From assembly GCF_010384365.1 (NCBI RefSeq), contig NZ_CP048397.1, forward strand, positions 6,882,001 through 6,946,000: 64,000 nt of DNA, given 5' to 3'. Below the pieces are notes generated by a model. That model saw only the letters and a program-made list of their open reading frames with translations, was not told the origin of the DNA and made no database searches. Numbering within the stretch: the first letter of the stretch is position 1; the number at the start of each line of letters is the position of its first letter. Below are positions 34,544 to 44,400 of this stretch, piece by piece. Both the position numbers and the translations under genes were made by a program. This DNA is from Streptomyces sp. S4.7 (GTDB taxonomy: Bacteria; Actinomycetota; Actinomycetes; Streptomycetales; Streptomycetaceae).

Positions 34544-35311
34544 ATGGCAGGAGCTACCGAGGCGACCAGCCCGTGGATCATACGGTTCCACCCGGTCCCG
34601 GAACCCCGCGTCAGGCTGGTGTGCTTCCCGCACGCCGGGGGATCGGCGTCGTACTACTTCCCGGTCTCGCGCGTGCTGTCGTCCGCGGCCGAGGTGCTGG
34701 TCCTCCAGTACCCCGGCCGGCAGGACCGCCGCGACACCCCGTTCATCGACAGCATCACGGAACTCGCGGACGCCGTCACGGCCGAGCTGCGCGGCGGACC
34801 GGACATCCCGACCGCGCTCTTCGGGCACAGCATGGGCGCCACGCTCGCCTTCGAGGTCGCGCGGCGACTGGAGCGGCACGGCGAGAAACCACTCGCGCTG
34901 TTCGCCTCCGGCCGGCGGGCCCCGGCCGAGGTGAAGGACGAGGGACTGCACAAGTCGACCGACGCCGAACTCATCGAACACGTGGCCCAATTGAGCGGAA
35001 CGGGCGTGGAGGTGCTGCGCGACCCGGACATCGTGCGCATGATCCTGCCCGTCATGCGCAGCGACTACCGGGCGGCCGAGACCTACCGTTACCAGCCGGG
35101 CGAGAAGCTGACCTGCCCCGTCTACGCGCTGACCGGCGACAACGACCCGCAGGTCAGTACGGTGGAGGCGGACGCCTGGACCCACTACACCGACGGACCG
35201 TTCGAGAAGAAGGTCTTCGAGGGCGGCCACTTCTTCTTCACCACCGGGCCCGAGAAGCCACTGGCGTACGTCGCCGAGTGCCTCGCGGCACTGACGTCCG
35301 GCACCGCCTGA
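34544..35311 (+). CDS. type II thioesterase (editing)
   Basis: A 255-aa alpha/beta hydrolase of the external thioesterase family that clears mis-primed carrier proteins in PKS/NRPS lines. It has the CFPHAGGSASYYFP N-terminal signature, the nucleophile elbow GHSMGA (Ser 96), YPGRQDRR, the Asp region TGDNDP and the His in EGGHFFF. The ATG at 34544 follows AAGGAAAG by 7 nt. It comes 40 nt after the TE-containing PKS and was probably co-transcribed. A hairpin ends the operon. Confidence 0.93.
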   Translation: MAGATEATSPWIIRFHPVPEPRVRLVCFPHAGGSASYYFPVSRVLSSAAEVLVLQYPGRQDRRDTPFIDSITELADAVTAELRGGPDIPTALFGHSMGATLAFEVARRLERHGEKPLALFASGRRAPAEVKDEGLHKSTDAELIEHVAQLSGTGVEVLRDPDIVRMILPVMRSDYRAAETYRYQPGEKLTCPVYALTGDNDPQVSTVEADAWTHYTDGPFEKKVFEGGHFFFTTGPEKPLAYVAECLAALTSGTA

Positions 35312-35328
35312 CGTTCCCACAGCACGAT

Positions 35329-35370
35329 CGGCGGTCCCGTCGGCGCGTACCGGCGCGGACGGGACCGCCG
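35329..35370. terminator. bidirectional terminator between TEII and ferredoxin genes
   Basis: A perfect 13-bp inverted repeat, CGGCGGTCCCGTC and GACGGGACCGCCG, with a 16-nt loop that can pair further (GGCGC/CGGCG). It fills the gap between the convergent stops at 35311 and 35373. It separates the plus-strand PKS operon from the minus-strand isonitrile-type operon. Confidence 0.75.
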
Positions 35371-35372
35371 GT

Positions 35373-35576
35373 CTACGGCGTGTCGACAGAGATCACCTGG
35401 GCGGGGCAGTTGCCGATCGCGGCGTGCACCGCGTCGTACTGGTCATCGGCCGGATCGTCCCGCAGGACCACGACCACCCCGTCCCGCTCGTCCTGGTCGA
35501 AGACCTCCGGTGCGCTGAACACGCACATGCCGGACGCCACGCACCGCTCGGCGTCCACCCGCACCCGCAGTGTCAT
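35373..35576 (-). CDS. 3Fe-4S ferredoxin (P450 partner)
   Basis: A 67-aa ferredoxin of the actinobacterial P450-partner type. Cluster ligands are C12 and C18 (CVASGMC) and C57 (GNCP). The position that would give a fourth ligand is Ala/Ser in this class, hence a 3Fe-4S cluster. The C-terminal CPAQVISVDT is typical. Its ATG overlaps the P450 stop (ATGA), so the two are translationally coupled, and it is expected to pass electrons to that P450. It is the last gene of the minus-strand operon. Confidence 0.95.
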   Translation of the reverse strand: MTLRVRVDAERCVASGMCVFSAPEVFDQDERDGVVVVLRDDPADDQYDAVHAAIGNCPAQVISVDTP

Positions 35577-36835
35577 TTGTCCTCCCCGGCGGGCAGGACG
35601 GCGTCCCACTCCACGGGGAGCGCGGCCGGGCCGACCACCGGCGTACCCGTCTTGAACGCAATGTCGGCGAGGTCCGCCGCCAGGCGCAGTGACGGGATCC
35701 GCCGTGTCAGTGTCTCCAGCACCACGCTCATCTCCAGCCGCGCGGTCTGCTGTCCGACGCACTGGTGCGGCCCGTACCCGAACCCCAGATGCCCCTCGGC
35801 CCGCCGGCCGACGTCCAGCCGCTCCGGATCCTCGAAGACGGCCGGGTCACGGTCGGCGGTCTGCACGGCGAGTACGACGTAGTCGCCCTTGGCCAGCGGC
35901 TGTCCACCGATCTCCGTGTCCTCGGTGACTTCACGGGTCAGACCGGCGGCGCCCCCGAAGCAGCGGGCGAACTCCTCGACCGCGGCCGGCAGGAGCGACG
36001 GGTCGGCCCGCAACCGCTCCCACTCCCGGGACCCGCCGGACTCCCCGGAATCGACCAGCAGGGCCAGCAGGCCGTGGGTCAGCGTCGTCGCCGTCGTGTC
36101 GAAGCCGCTGATCAGCAACCCGGCGCTCATCATGACCAGTTCGGTGTCGGAGAACGGCTCCGCCGACGCGGCGCTGCGTCCGATCATCCGGCTGATCGCG
36201 TCGTCGCCGGGGTTCTTCCGCCGCTCCTGGACCAGCCCGTGCACGTACCGGAACAGCGGTTCCGTGCTCGCCCTGATGCCCTTCTCACTGGTCGCGGAGC
36301 CGAACATCGCCGCCGCCGCGTCGTGGAACAGCCCCCGGTCCGAGTACGGCACACCGAGCAGGCCGCCGATGGTGGCCGTGGTGACCGGGACCGCGAAGTC
36401 GCGGTAGAACTCGGCCGACCGGCCGGCCGCCGCCAGCGCGTCGATCCGCTCGTCGACGATCCGCCGTACGAGCGGGCGCAGTTCCAGCAGCCGCCTCGGC
36501 ATACCGATCTCGGGTCCGAGATGGTGCCGGAAGCGCTGGTACGCCGGTCCGTCCATCCGGGTGAACTCGCCTTCGGCGACCGGGCGGTCGGGATTCATAT
36601 GGGCCAGCACGTGAGCCGCCTGCCCGGGGCGGCTGCTGAACCGCTCCGAGTCCCCCAGCACCTCCCGGACGTCGGCGTACCGCGTGATCAGCCAGGCGGT
36701 GATGCCGGTCGGGCACTTGACCCGGATCACGGGGGTGGTCTCCCGCAGTCTCGTCATCTCGGGCGCCGGCCCGAAGGGGCATTCGTCCAGCCGGGGAGTG
36801 GGCAGCGCCGGGATTTCTTCGGTCGGTCGTGACAT
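35573..36835 (-). CDS. cytochrome P450
   Basis: A 420-aa soluble bacterial P450. The I-helix is LLISGFDTTATT (oxygen-binding AGxDTT-like), the K-helix ExxR motif is in VEEFARCF, and the heme loop is FGYGPHQCVGQ (axial Cys 359). The N-terminal PFGPAPEM and RFSSRPG are typical of CYP105/107-like secondary-metabolism enzymes. No membrane anchor. It follows the acyl-ligase gene by 12 nt and overlaps the ferredoxin gene. Placement in the isonitrile-type operon suggests a tailoring oxidation (hydroxylation or epoxidation) of the acyl/polyketide chain. The reaction cannot be read from sequence. Confidence 0.95.
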   Translation of the reverse strand: MSRPTEEIPALPTPRLDECPFGPAPEMTRLRETTPVIRVKCPTGITAWLITRYADVREVLGDSERFSSRPGQAAHVLAHMNPDRPVAEGEFTRMDGPAYQRFRHHLGPEIGMPRRLLELRPLVRRIVDERIDALAAAGRSAEFYRDFAVPVTTATIGGLLGVPYSDRGLFHDAAAAMFGSATSEKGIRASTEPLFRYVHGLVQERRKNPGDDAISRMIGRSAASAEPFSDTELVMMSAGLLISGFDTTATTLTHGLLALLVDSGESGGSREWERLRADPSLLPAAVEEFARCFGGAAGLTREVTEDTEIGGQPLAKGDYVVLAVQTADRDPAVFEDPERLDVGRRAEGHLGFGYGPHQCVGQQTARLEMSVVLETLTRRIPSLRLAADLADIAFKTGTPVVGPAALPVEWDAVLPAGEDK

Positions 36836-36847
36836 GGAGACTCTCTT

Positions 36848-38410
36848 CTAGAAGCGGTCGCGCAGCTCGCGGCGGAGGATCTTGCCCGCGGCGTTGCGCG
36901 GCAGCGAGTCCACGAAGGTGTAGGCCGTGGGGATCTTGTAGGGGGCCAGCAGTTCCCGCAGGAACAGCATCAGTTCACGGGCGGTGAGCCGCTCGCCCGC
37001 CCTCACCACGACACAGGCCCGTACGGCCTCGCCGCGCACCTGGTCGGGCGTGGCGACCACCGCCGCCTCGGCGACCGCCGGGTGCTTGCTGAGCGCGTTC
37101 TCCACCTCGGCCGGGTAGACGTTCTCGCCCGCGACGAGGATGACGTCCTTGATGCGGTCGTGGAGGTAGACATAGCCGTCCTCGTCGACATGGCCGGCGT
37201 CGCCGGTGTGCAACCACCCGTCGGCGAGGGCGAGTTCCGTCTCGTCGGGCCGCTGCCAGTAACCGGTCATGACGGCCGGGGTGTCGATGCGGATCTCCCC
37301 GACCCGGCCCGGCGGCAGCGGGTCCCCGGACCGGTCGACGGCCTGCACGGCGACCCCCGGGTAGGGGCGGCCGACCGCCTTGAGCCGCGGATTTCCCGGC
37401 ACATGGTCGGCCGGGGGCAGACAGACCGCGGAGGCGCAGGTCTCGGTCAGACCGTAGATCTGCGCGAACTCGCAGCCCATCACGTCCAGGCACTGTTCGA
37501 GCAGCGGTTCGGGGATCGGCGCGCCACCGTAGACGACCTTCCGCAGACCCGCGAAGTGCCCGGGTCCCACCCCGGGTTCGGCCAGCAGGATGCGCAGCAT
37601 GGAGGGCACCATCAGCGTGGTGGTGATCCCGCCTTCCGCGAGCAGGGCAAGAGTGCGCCGGGCGTCGAACCCCTGAGCCACGACATGCGTGGCCCCTGCC
37701 CGGAAACCCTGCATGAACCACCAGGGACCACCGATGTGGTGACCGGGCAGCACCTGGAGGAGGCGGTCCTCCTCCCGCCAGTCGATCCAGTCGAGCCCGT
37801 GTCTGGCCAGCAGGTCGTTCACCGCCCAGAAGGTGTGCTGGCCGAGCACCACACCCTTGGGCCTGCCCGTGGTGCCGCTGGTGTACATCTGGGCCAGCGG
37901 TCGCCTGGCGCCGGCGGGGGCGCCGGGCGGCGTGTCCGGCCGGTCGGTCTTCCAGTGGAGGAATCCGCCGGGCCGCGCGCCGTCGTCGTCGAGCGCCAGC
38001 ACCGTACGCAGGCAGCCGAGCTCCAGGCCCTCGACCACCGGCAGTTTCTCCTCCTCGGTGACGAGGAGTTCGGTTCCCGAGTCGCGCAGCACGTGCTCGA
38101 TCTCACCGGGTGTCAGCCGGGGGTCCACCGGGACCAGGACGGTGCCGCCGGCGGCGCACGCGAGCAGCAGGTCGTAGTAGTGCTCGGTGTCCTGGGCCAG
38201 ATACCCCACCCGGCTGCCGGGGACGAGGCCCTCGGCCAGCAGCGCGTGCGCCGTCCGGTTCCCGCGGTGGTACAGCTCCTGGAACGTCACCTCCCGGTCC
38301 CCGCACCGCACGGCGACCCGGTCGGGGCGCGTCTCGGCGTGATGGGCCGCGGTGGCGGTGAGGGTGGGAAAGCGTCGCACGGCGGGACGCGCGGCGTGGG
38401 AGGCGTTCAT
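36848..38410 (-). CDS. acyl-CoA synthetase/acyl-ACP ligase-like enzyme
   Basis: A 520-aa ANL-superfamily ligase. The P-loop is MYTSGTTGRPKGV, then VLPGHHIGGPWW, YGLTETCA, GWLHTGDAGHVDEDG, DRIKDVILVAGENVYP and the C-terminal catalytic Lys loop PRNAAGKILRREL. It lacks the HHDMGLIG motif of the FAAL at 20321-22072, so it belongs to a different subgroup. Its ATG overlaps the reducing-PKS stop (ATGA). In isonitrile lipopeptide loci (ScoC, FadD10) an acyl-ACP ligase first loads the unsaturated fatty acid and later reactivates the isonitrile acid. This gene is the candidate for that role here. No free-standing ScoB-like ACP is in the window; the PKS ACP may replace it. Confidence 0.85.
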   Translation of the reverse strand: MNASHAARPAVRRFPTLTATAAHHAETRPDRVAVRCGDREVTFQELYHRGNRTAHALLAEGLVPGSRVGYLAQDTEHYYDLLLACAAGGTVLVPVDPRLTPGEIEHVLRDSGTELLVTEEEKLPVVEGLELGCLRTVLALDDDGARPGGFLHWKTDRPDTPPGAPAGARRPLAQMYTSGTTGRPKGVVLGQHTFWAVNDLLARHGLDWIDWREEDRLLQVLPGHHIGGPWWFMQGFRAGATHVVAQGFDARRTLALLAEGGITTTLMVPSMLRILLAEPGVGPGHFAGLRKVVYGGAPIPEPLLEQCLDVMGCEFAQIYGLTETCASAVCLPPADHVPGNPRLKAVGRPYPGVAVQAVDRSGDPLPPGRVGEIRIDTPAVMTGYWQRPDETELALADGWLHTGDAGHVDEDGYVYLHDRIKDVILVAGENVYPAEVENALSKHPAVAEAAVVATPDQVRGEAVRACVVVRAGERLTARELMLFLRELLAPYKIPTAYTFVDSLPRNAAGKILRRELRDRF

Positions 38411-41400
38411 CGCGTCTCCTCCGGTGTGGTCAGGCGCTGCTCGATGAACTCGGTGAGCAGTGCCACGGACGGGTGGTCGAAGACGCTCGACGTGGACAGG
38501 GGTACGCGGAACTGGAGTTCCAGCCGGTTCTTCAGCTCGACCGCGGCCAGGGAGTCCAGGCCCACCTCGAAGAACCGCGCGTCGGGCGGGACGTCGTCGG
38601 CGCCGTCGAAGTGCAGCAGGTCCGCGATGGCACCCCGCAGCACCTCGGAGACCGCCTCAAGCCGCTCACCGCGCGGCAGGGCCAGCAGGACCTGCGGATC
38701 GACATGGACCGTGACGTCCGCGGTGCGGCGTCCGACCCGGAGGTAGAGGGCGTTCGGCTGCGGCCGGGTCGCGGAGTACCGGTCCCAGTCGACCTCGGCG
38801 ATGACGATCTGGGCCACGGGCCGGTCCAGGACACGGAACAGGGCGCGGATGCCGACGGTGGGCCCGAAGAACGAGAAGCCCTGGTCCTCCACGTTCGCGA
38901 TGTGCCGCTGTTCCATTCCGCTGGCCAGCCCGACGTCGCCCCAGGCACCCCAGTTGACGCTCAGGGCGGGGAGCCCGGCGGTGCGGCGACGGCACATCAG
39001 CGTGTCCAGGAAGCTGTTCCCGGCCGCGTAGTTCGCCTGTCCCCGCGAACCCACGACCGAGGCCACGGACGAGTAGCCGACGAAGAACCGCAACGACGGG
39101 AAGTGCTCGGTGGCCCGGTGCAGCAGCCAACTGCCGTACACCTTGGACCGGAAGACGGTGTCGATGTTCTCCCACGTCTGGGCCGTGACCGGGGCGTCGG
39201 CGAGGACACCGGCCGCGTGGACGACGCCGCCCAGGGGCTGGGGGAGAGCGCCGAGGACCGCCGTGATCCGGCGGACGTCGTCCGGGTCCCCGATGTCCCC
39301 GGTGAGGGCGGTGATCCCGGTGCCGGGCCCGAGGCGCTCCCGGAGCGCGTCCAGTACCTCGGGCGCCGGGGCCCGCCGCCCCACGAGCGCCAGATGGCGT
39401 GCTCCCAGGTGGACGAGGCGCTCCGCGACGACGCCGCCGAGCGCGCCGAAACCACCGGTGACGAGATACGTCTCGTCCGGCCGGATTCCGGTGTCGGCCG
39501 TCTTCTCGGGGGCGGGTTCGCCGAATCCGATGACGACCTTGCCGATGTTGGCGCCCCTGCTGAGCACGCCAAAGGCTTCCTCGACCTCGTCGAGGGTGTA
39601 CGCGGTGGTGGGGATGGCCGTCAGCTCCCGGCTGTTCACCATCTCCATCACGCCGCCGAGCACGTCACGGGCCAACTGCTGCGCCTGAGCGGGATCGTAG
39701 ACACCGAAATCGACCGTGTGGTAGGTCACGTCCGGGCGCTTGCGGTGCATCTCCTGCGCGGTCCACGCACTCATCGTGCCGAGTTCGACGAACCGGCCGC
39801 CGTCGGCCAGCGCCCGGACGCTCTCCTCGATGAACTCCTGGGCGAGGCTGTTGAGGACGATGTCGACCCCCGCCCCGCCGGTCGCCGCGAGGATCTCGTC
39901 GGCGATCTCCGGGGTGCGCGAGTTCGCCAGACGGGTGACGCCCTGGGAGCGCAGCAGCGGCCACTTGTGCGGACTGGCCGTGGCGAAGATCTCCGCCCCC
40001 GCCAGCTTGGCCAGCTGGACCGCGGCCTGGCCGACACCGCCGGCGGCGGCGTGGATCAGGACCCGGTCACCGGGTTTGATCCCGGCGAGGTGGTGCAGTC
40101 CGTGGTGGGCGGTGAGGAACGCGGTGGGCAGGGCCGCCGCCTCGGCGAACGACAGATGCGCCGGTTTACGGGCCGCCATCGCGGACGCGCACGTCACCCG
40201 CTGCCTGAGACAGCCCGGATGGGCGAGGACGACCTCGTCACCCACGGAGAATTCCGCGTCCGGGCCGGCCGCGGTGACCACTCCGGCGCACTCCAGACCG
40301 AGCGGCAGCGCCGTGTCGTCCAGTCCGGCCGCCTTCGCGTGCTCCCGGTGCAGACCGAGCGCGTTGAGGACGTCCTTGAAGTTGAGACCCGCGGCGTGGA
40401 CCCGTACCTGGATCTCGTCCCCCTCGGGGGCGGGCGCCTCCTGGAGCGGCACCGGGACGATGCCGTCGAGCCGGCCGTACTCCTTGACGACCAGTTCGAC
40501 GTCCGTGCGCGGACCGCCCGTCTCCGCGTACACCCGTCGCACATGGCGCAGCCCGGAGCGGTAGGCGATCTGGTACTCGGCCGAGTCGGGGGCCGACCAC
40601 TCGGCCAGGAGCGGGCTCAGGTCGCGCCCACCGCCGGGGAGGTCAACCAGCGTCACCCGGTACGCCGGGTACTCCGTCCACATGACCTGGCCGAAGCCCC
40701 ACAGCGTCGCCGCGGCCGGGGGCGTACCGGTGTCCCACGCGCTGTCGCCGGGCACCCACTGACCGCTCTCGGTGATCAGCCAGAGACGCTGACCGCCGCC
40801 GAAGCGCGCCGCGTCCAGGCCGTCCCGCAGCGCCAGCAGGTCGCGGTAGTTGCGCTCGCACTCGGCCCGCAGTCCGGCCGCGTCCTGATCCCCGCCGTCG
40901 GGTACGGAGCCGGTACCGCGCCAGAACCAGCACACGTCGGTGGGCCGGTCCGCCAGCAGCGCCAGTGCCTGCGCCGCGTCGGCCGCGACCGTCAGCTCGG
41001 TGTTCTGCCCGGCCGCGGCCCCGGCGAGTTCATCGAGGCTCTCCCGTCCGGCGCCGACGAGCAGCACACGGCGCGGCTCGCGGTTCTCCGTACGCAGGGA
41101 CCGCTTCACCCAGCGCACCTCGGAGTACATCCGCTCCCGGTCGGGAGCCGCGTTCGTCACCCGGCGCAGGGCCAGGCCCTCCAGTACGAAGACGGTGCGG
41201 TCCCCGTCCAGTATCAGCAGATCCGCGCGGGGCAGGTCGTCCGGATCCAGGACGGGGGCCCGGCGCAGCACGCTGCGCAGTTCGGCGCCCCGCGGCTTGC
41301 GCAGCAGCCGGCAGCGGCGGAAGCCGACCGGCATGGCGACCGCGTCACCCTCGCGCGAGAGCGCGGCAAGGGTCTGGAACGCACAGTCCAGTACGGCGGG

Positions 41401-44400
41401 GGGCAGCAGCTCGGCGGGGGCGGCGCGGACGCCGCGCAACCGGCCCACCACGAGGTCGTCGCCGTGGAGCCCGACATGTTCCAGGCCCCGGAACCCCGGG
41501 CCGTAGTCGACGCCCAACTCGGCGAATTCCGCGTATAGATCGTCGGCCCGGTGCTCGGCCCGCGGCGTGCCCGCGGCGTCGGACGCGCCGCGGAGTTCAC
41601 GCTCCGTCGCCGCCAGCTCCTCGCCGCCCCCGCCATGCCCGTCCGTGGCGATGGTGGCGGTGACATGGAGCCTCTCCAGCGCGGGCCGGTCCCCGTCCCC
41701 GTCCCCGGCCCCGGCCAGACTGACGATGTCGACCCCGGCGGTGCCGTCCTCCCGCGTGGACAGCCGGGTACGGATCTCGACGGTCGCGCTCTCGTCGAGG
41801 AACAGTGCCTCATGGATCGTCACGCCGGTCAGTGGCAGACCGCTCTCGCCGTGGACGGCGTCCTGGAGGGCCAGCAGGATCTCCAGATAGCCGGCCCCCG
41901 GGAAGACGATCTTGCCCATCACCTTGTGGTCGGCCAGGTACGCGGGCTGCACGGCGCCCAGTCCGGCGGTGAACTCCCTCGTACCGGCGGCGCGTTGTCC
42001 GTCGGTGGTGATCTCCCGCCCCAGCAGGGGGTGCGTGTCGCCGCCGGTGCGCTGTGGCGCGGCGGCGGCCTCGGGGAGCCAGTGCCGCCGACGGTCGAAC
42101 GCGTAGGTGGGCAGGGTGATCGTGCGGCGGGGCCGGCCGTGGTGGGCCGTCCAGTCGACCGGAGCGCCGCTGACGTAGAGCTGCGCGAGGGACTGCCGTA
42201 CGACGGTGCCGTCGGTGTCCTCGGGGTGCAGGCTGCTCAGCCAGAGGTGTTCGTCGGCGGGCAGACACTGCTTGCCCATGCCGATCAGGTCGGTGGCGGG
42301 ACCGATCTCGACGAAGGCGTGCCGCCCCCGGGCCGCGACGGCGCGCAGACCGTCGGCGAACATCACCGGTTCGAGGAGGTGACGGGCCCAGAAGCCGGCG
42401 GAGGCGAGTTCGCCGGGCGCGGCGACGGCACCCGTCAGATTGGACACCAGGGTGAACCGCGGCTCGTGGAAGGTGAGCCCGGCGACGACCTCGCGGAGCC
42501 GCTCGGCGGCCTCGGCCATCAGCGGGGAGTGCGAGGCGCAGGAGACCGCGAGCCGCTTCGTCCGGATCCCGCGTGCCGCGAGGACCTCCACGACCCGGGC
42601 GAGGGACTCCTCGCCGCCGGATATCACCATCTGGTTCGTGCCGTTGACGGCGGCGAGCGAGAGGTCGGGGCGTTCGGCCAGCAGTGGGGCGACCTCGTCG
42701 GTGGTGGCCTCGACGGCGGCCATGGCGCCCGGCGGCGACTCGTGCATCAGCTCACCACGCGCCGCCATCAGGGTGACGGCGTCCTCCAGGCCGAAGACTC
42801 CGGCGACGGTCGCGGCCACGATCTCGCCGATGCTGTGTCCCGCCACGACGGACGGGGTGATGCCCCATGACATCCACAGCTCCGCGACCGCGTACTCCAG
42901 CGAGAACAGCGCCGGCTGCATGTAGCGGATCTCGTGGATGAGTTCGGCGTCCTCGGCGTCACCGAGGATCATGTCCCGCAAGGATCTGCCCAGATGCGGG
43001 GAGAACAGCCGGTCGCAGGTGTCCAGCCGCTCCCGGAACACCTCGAACCGTTCGTACAGCGGGCGCCCCATGCCCACGTACTGCGAACCGCCGCCGGAGA
43101 AGAGGAAGGCGACCTTCGCGGTGTCCGGGTTCCTGCCGGTCCTGGCGGCGCGGGTCCGGCTCCGGTCGAGCAGCCGGGCGACATCCTCCTGGTCACGGAC
43201 CACTCCCGCGACGCGCAGCGGGAAGTGCGCCCGGCCCGCGCCGACGGCGGCGCACAGCTCACCGACGTCCAGCTCCGGCCGGTCGGTGAGCAGTTCCTGA
43301 TAGCGCTGGATCTGGCCCCGGAGCGCCGGAGCGGTCTTCGCCGACAGCGCGAAGACATGCGGGCCGGGCGGCAACTCGCCTCTCCCGTCCGTCCCGACGG
43401 GCGGCTCGGCCGGTGCCTCCTCCAGGACGACCGAGGCGATGGTGCCGGCGAAGCCGAAGGAGTTGACGACGCCGCGGCGGGTCGCCGCCTTCCAGGGCCG
43501 CAGCGTCGTCGGCACGGTCACCGGGGCGGTGTCCCACGGGATCTGCCGGGAGGGGGTGGTGAAGTTCAGATGCGGGAAGATGGTGGCTTCCCGCAGCTGG
43601 AGCGCGGTCTTGACGAGCCCGCCGATGCCGGCGGCGGCCTCCATGTGCCCGAGATTGGTCTTCAGCGAGGCGACGGTCACGGGGGAGTCGGGGGAGTGCG
43701 AGACGCCGAACACGGAGCTGATGGCGCCCATTTCGATGGGGTCGCCGAGCGAGGTGCCCGTTCCGTGCGCCTCGACGTAGGAGATGTCGGACGGAGTGAG
43801 CGCGGCGCTGTCGATCGCCCTGCGCATGACGCTCTCCTGGGCGGCTCCGTTGGGCACCATGAGCGCGCTGCTCTCACCGTCCTGGCCGACTGCGGAGCCC
43901 CGGACCACGGCGTAGACGCGGTCGCCGTCCCGCTGCGCGTCGGAGAGCCGTTTCAGGACGATCATCGCCCCGCCCTCGCTGCGGCAGTAGCCGTCGGCGG
44001 AGTCGTCGAAGGTCTTGCAGATCCCGTCGGGGGCGAGCATCTTCGACTGGGAGGCGATGATGTGCCCGCGCGGGCTGTGGATGGTGTTGACGCCGCCGGC
44101 CAGCGCGATGCCGCACTCGCCCGAGCGCAGTGCCCGCGCCGCGAGGTGGACGGCGACCAGTGACGCGGAGCAGGCGGTGTCCACGGTGATGCTGGGACCG
44201 CGCCACCCGAGGAAGTAGGAGATGCGGCCGGAGACGGCGCTGTGCGCCATGCCGGTGCCGATGTAGCCGTTGAGTTCCGCCACGGGCAGCGCCATCATCT
44301 CGGCGGCGTAGTCCATGTTGCTGACGGCCACGTAGACGGCGCCGTCACCGTGGCGCAGCCCGGTGGGGTCGATGCCCGCGTCCTCCAGGGCCTCCCAGGC

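Noticed and set aside
38473..41538. 1,021-codon plus-strand frame
   Set aside because: Antisense of the reducing PKS, whose KR, ER and ACP motifs are on the minus strand.
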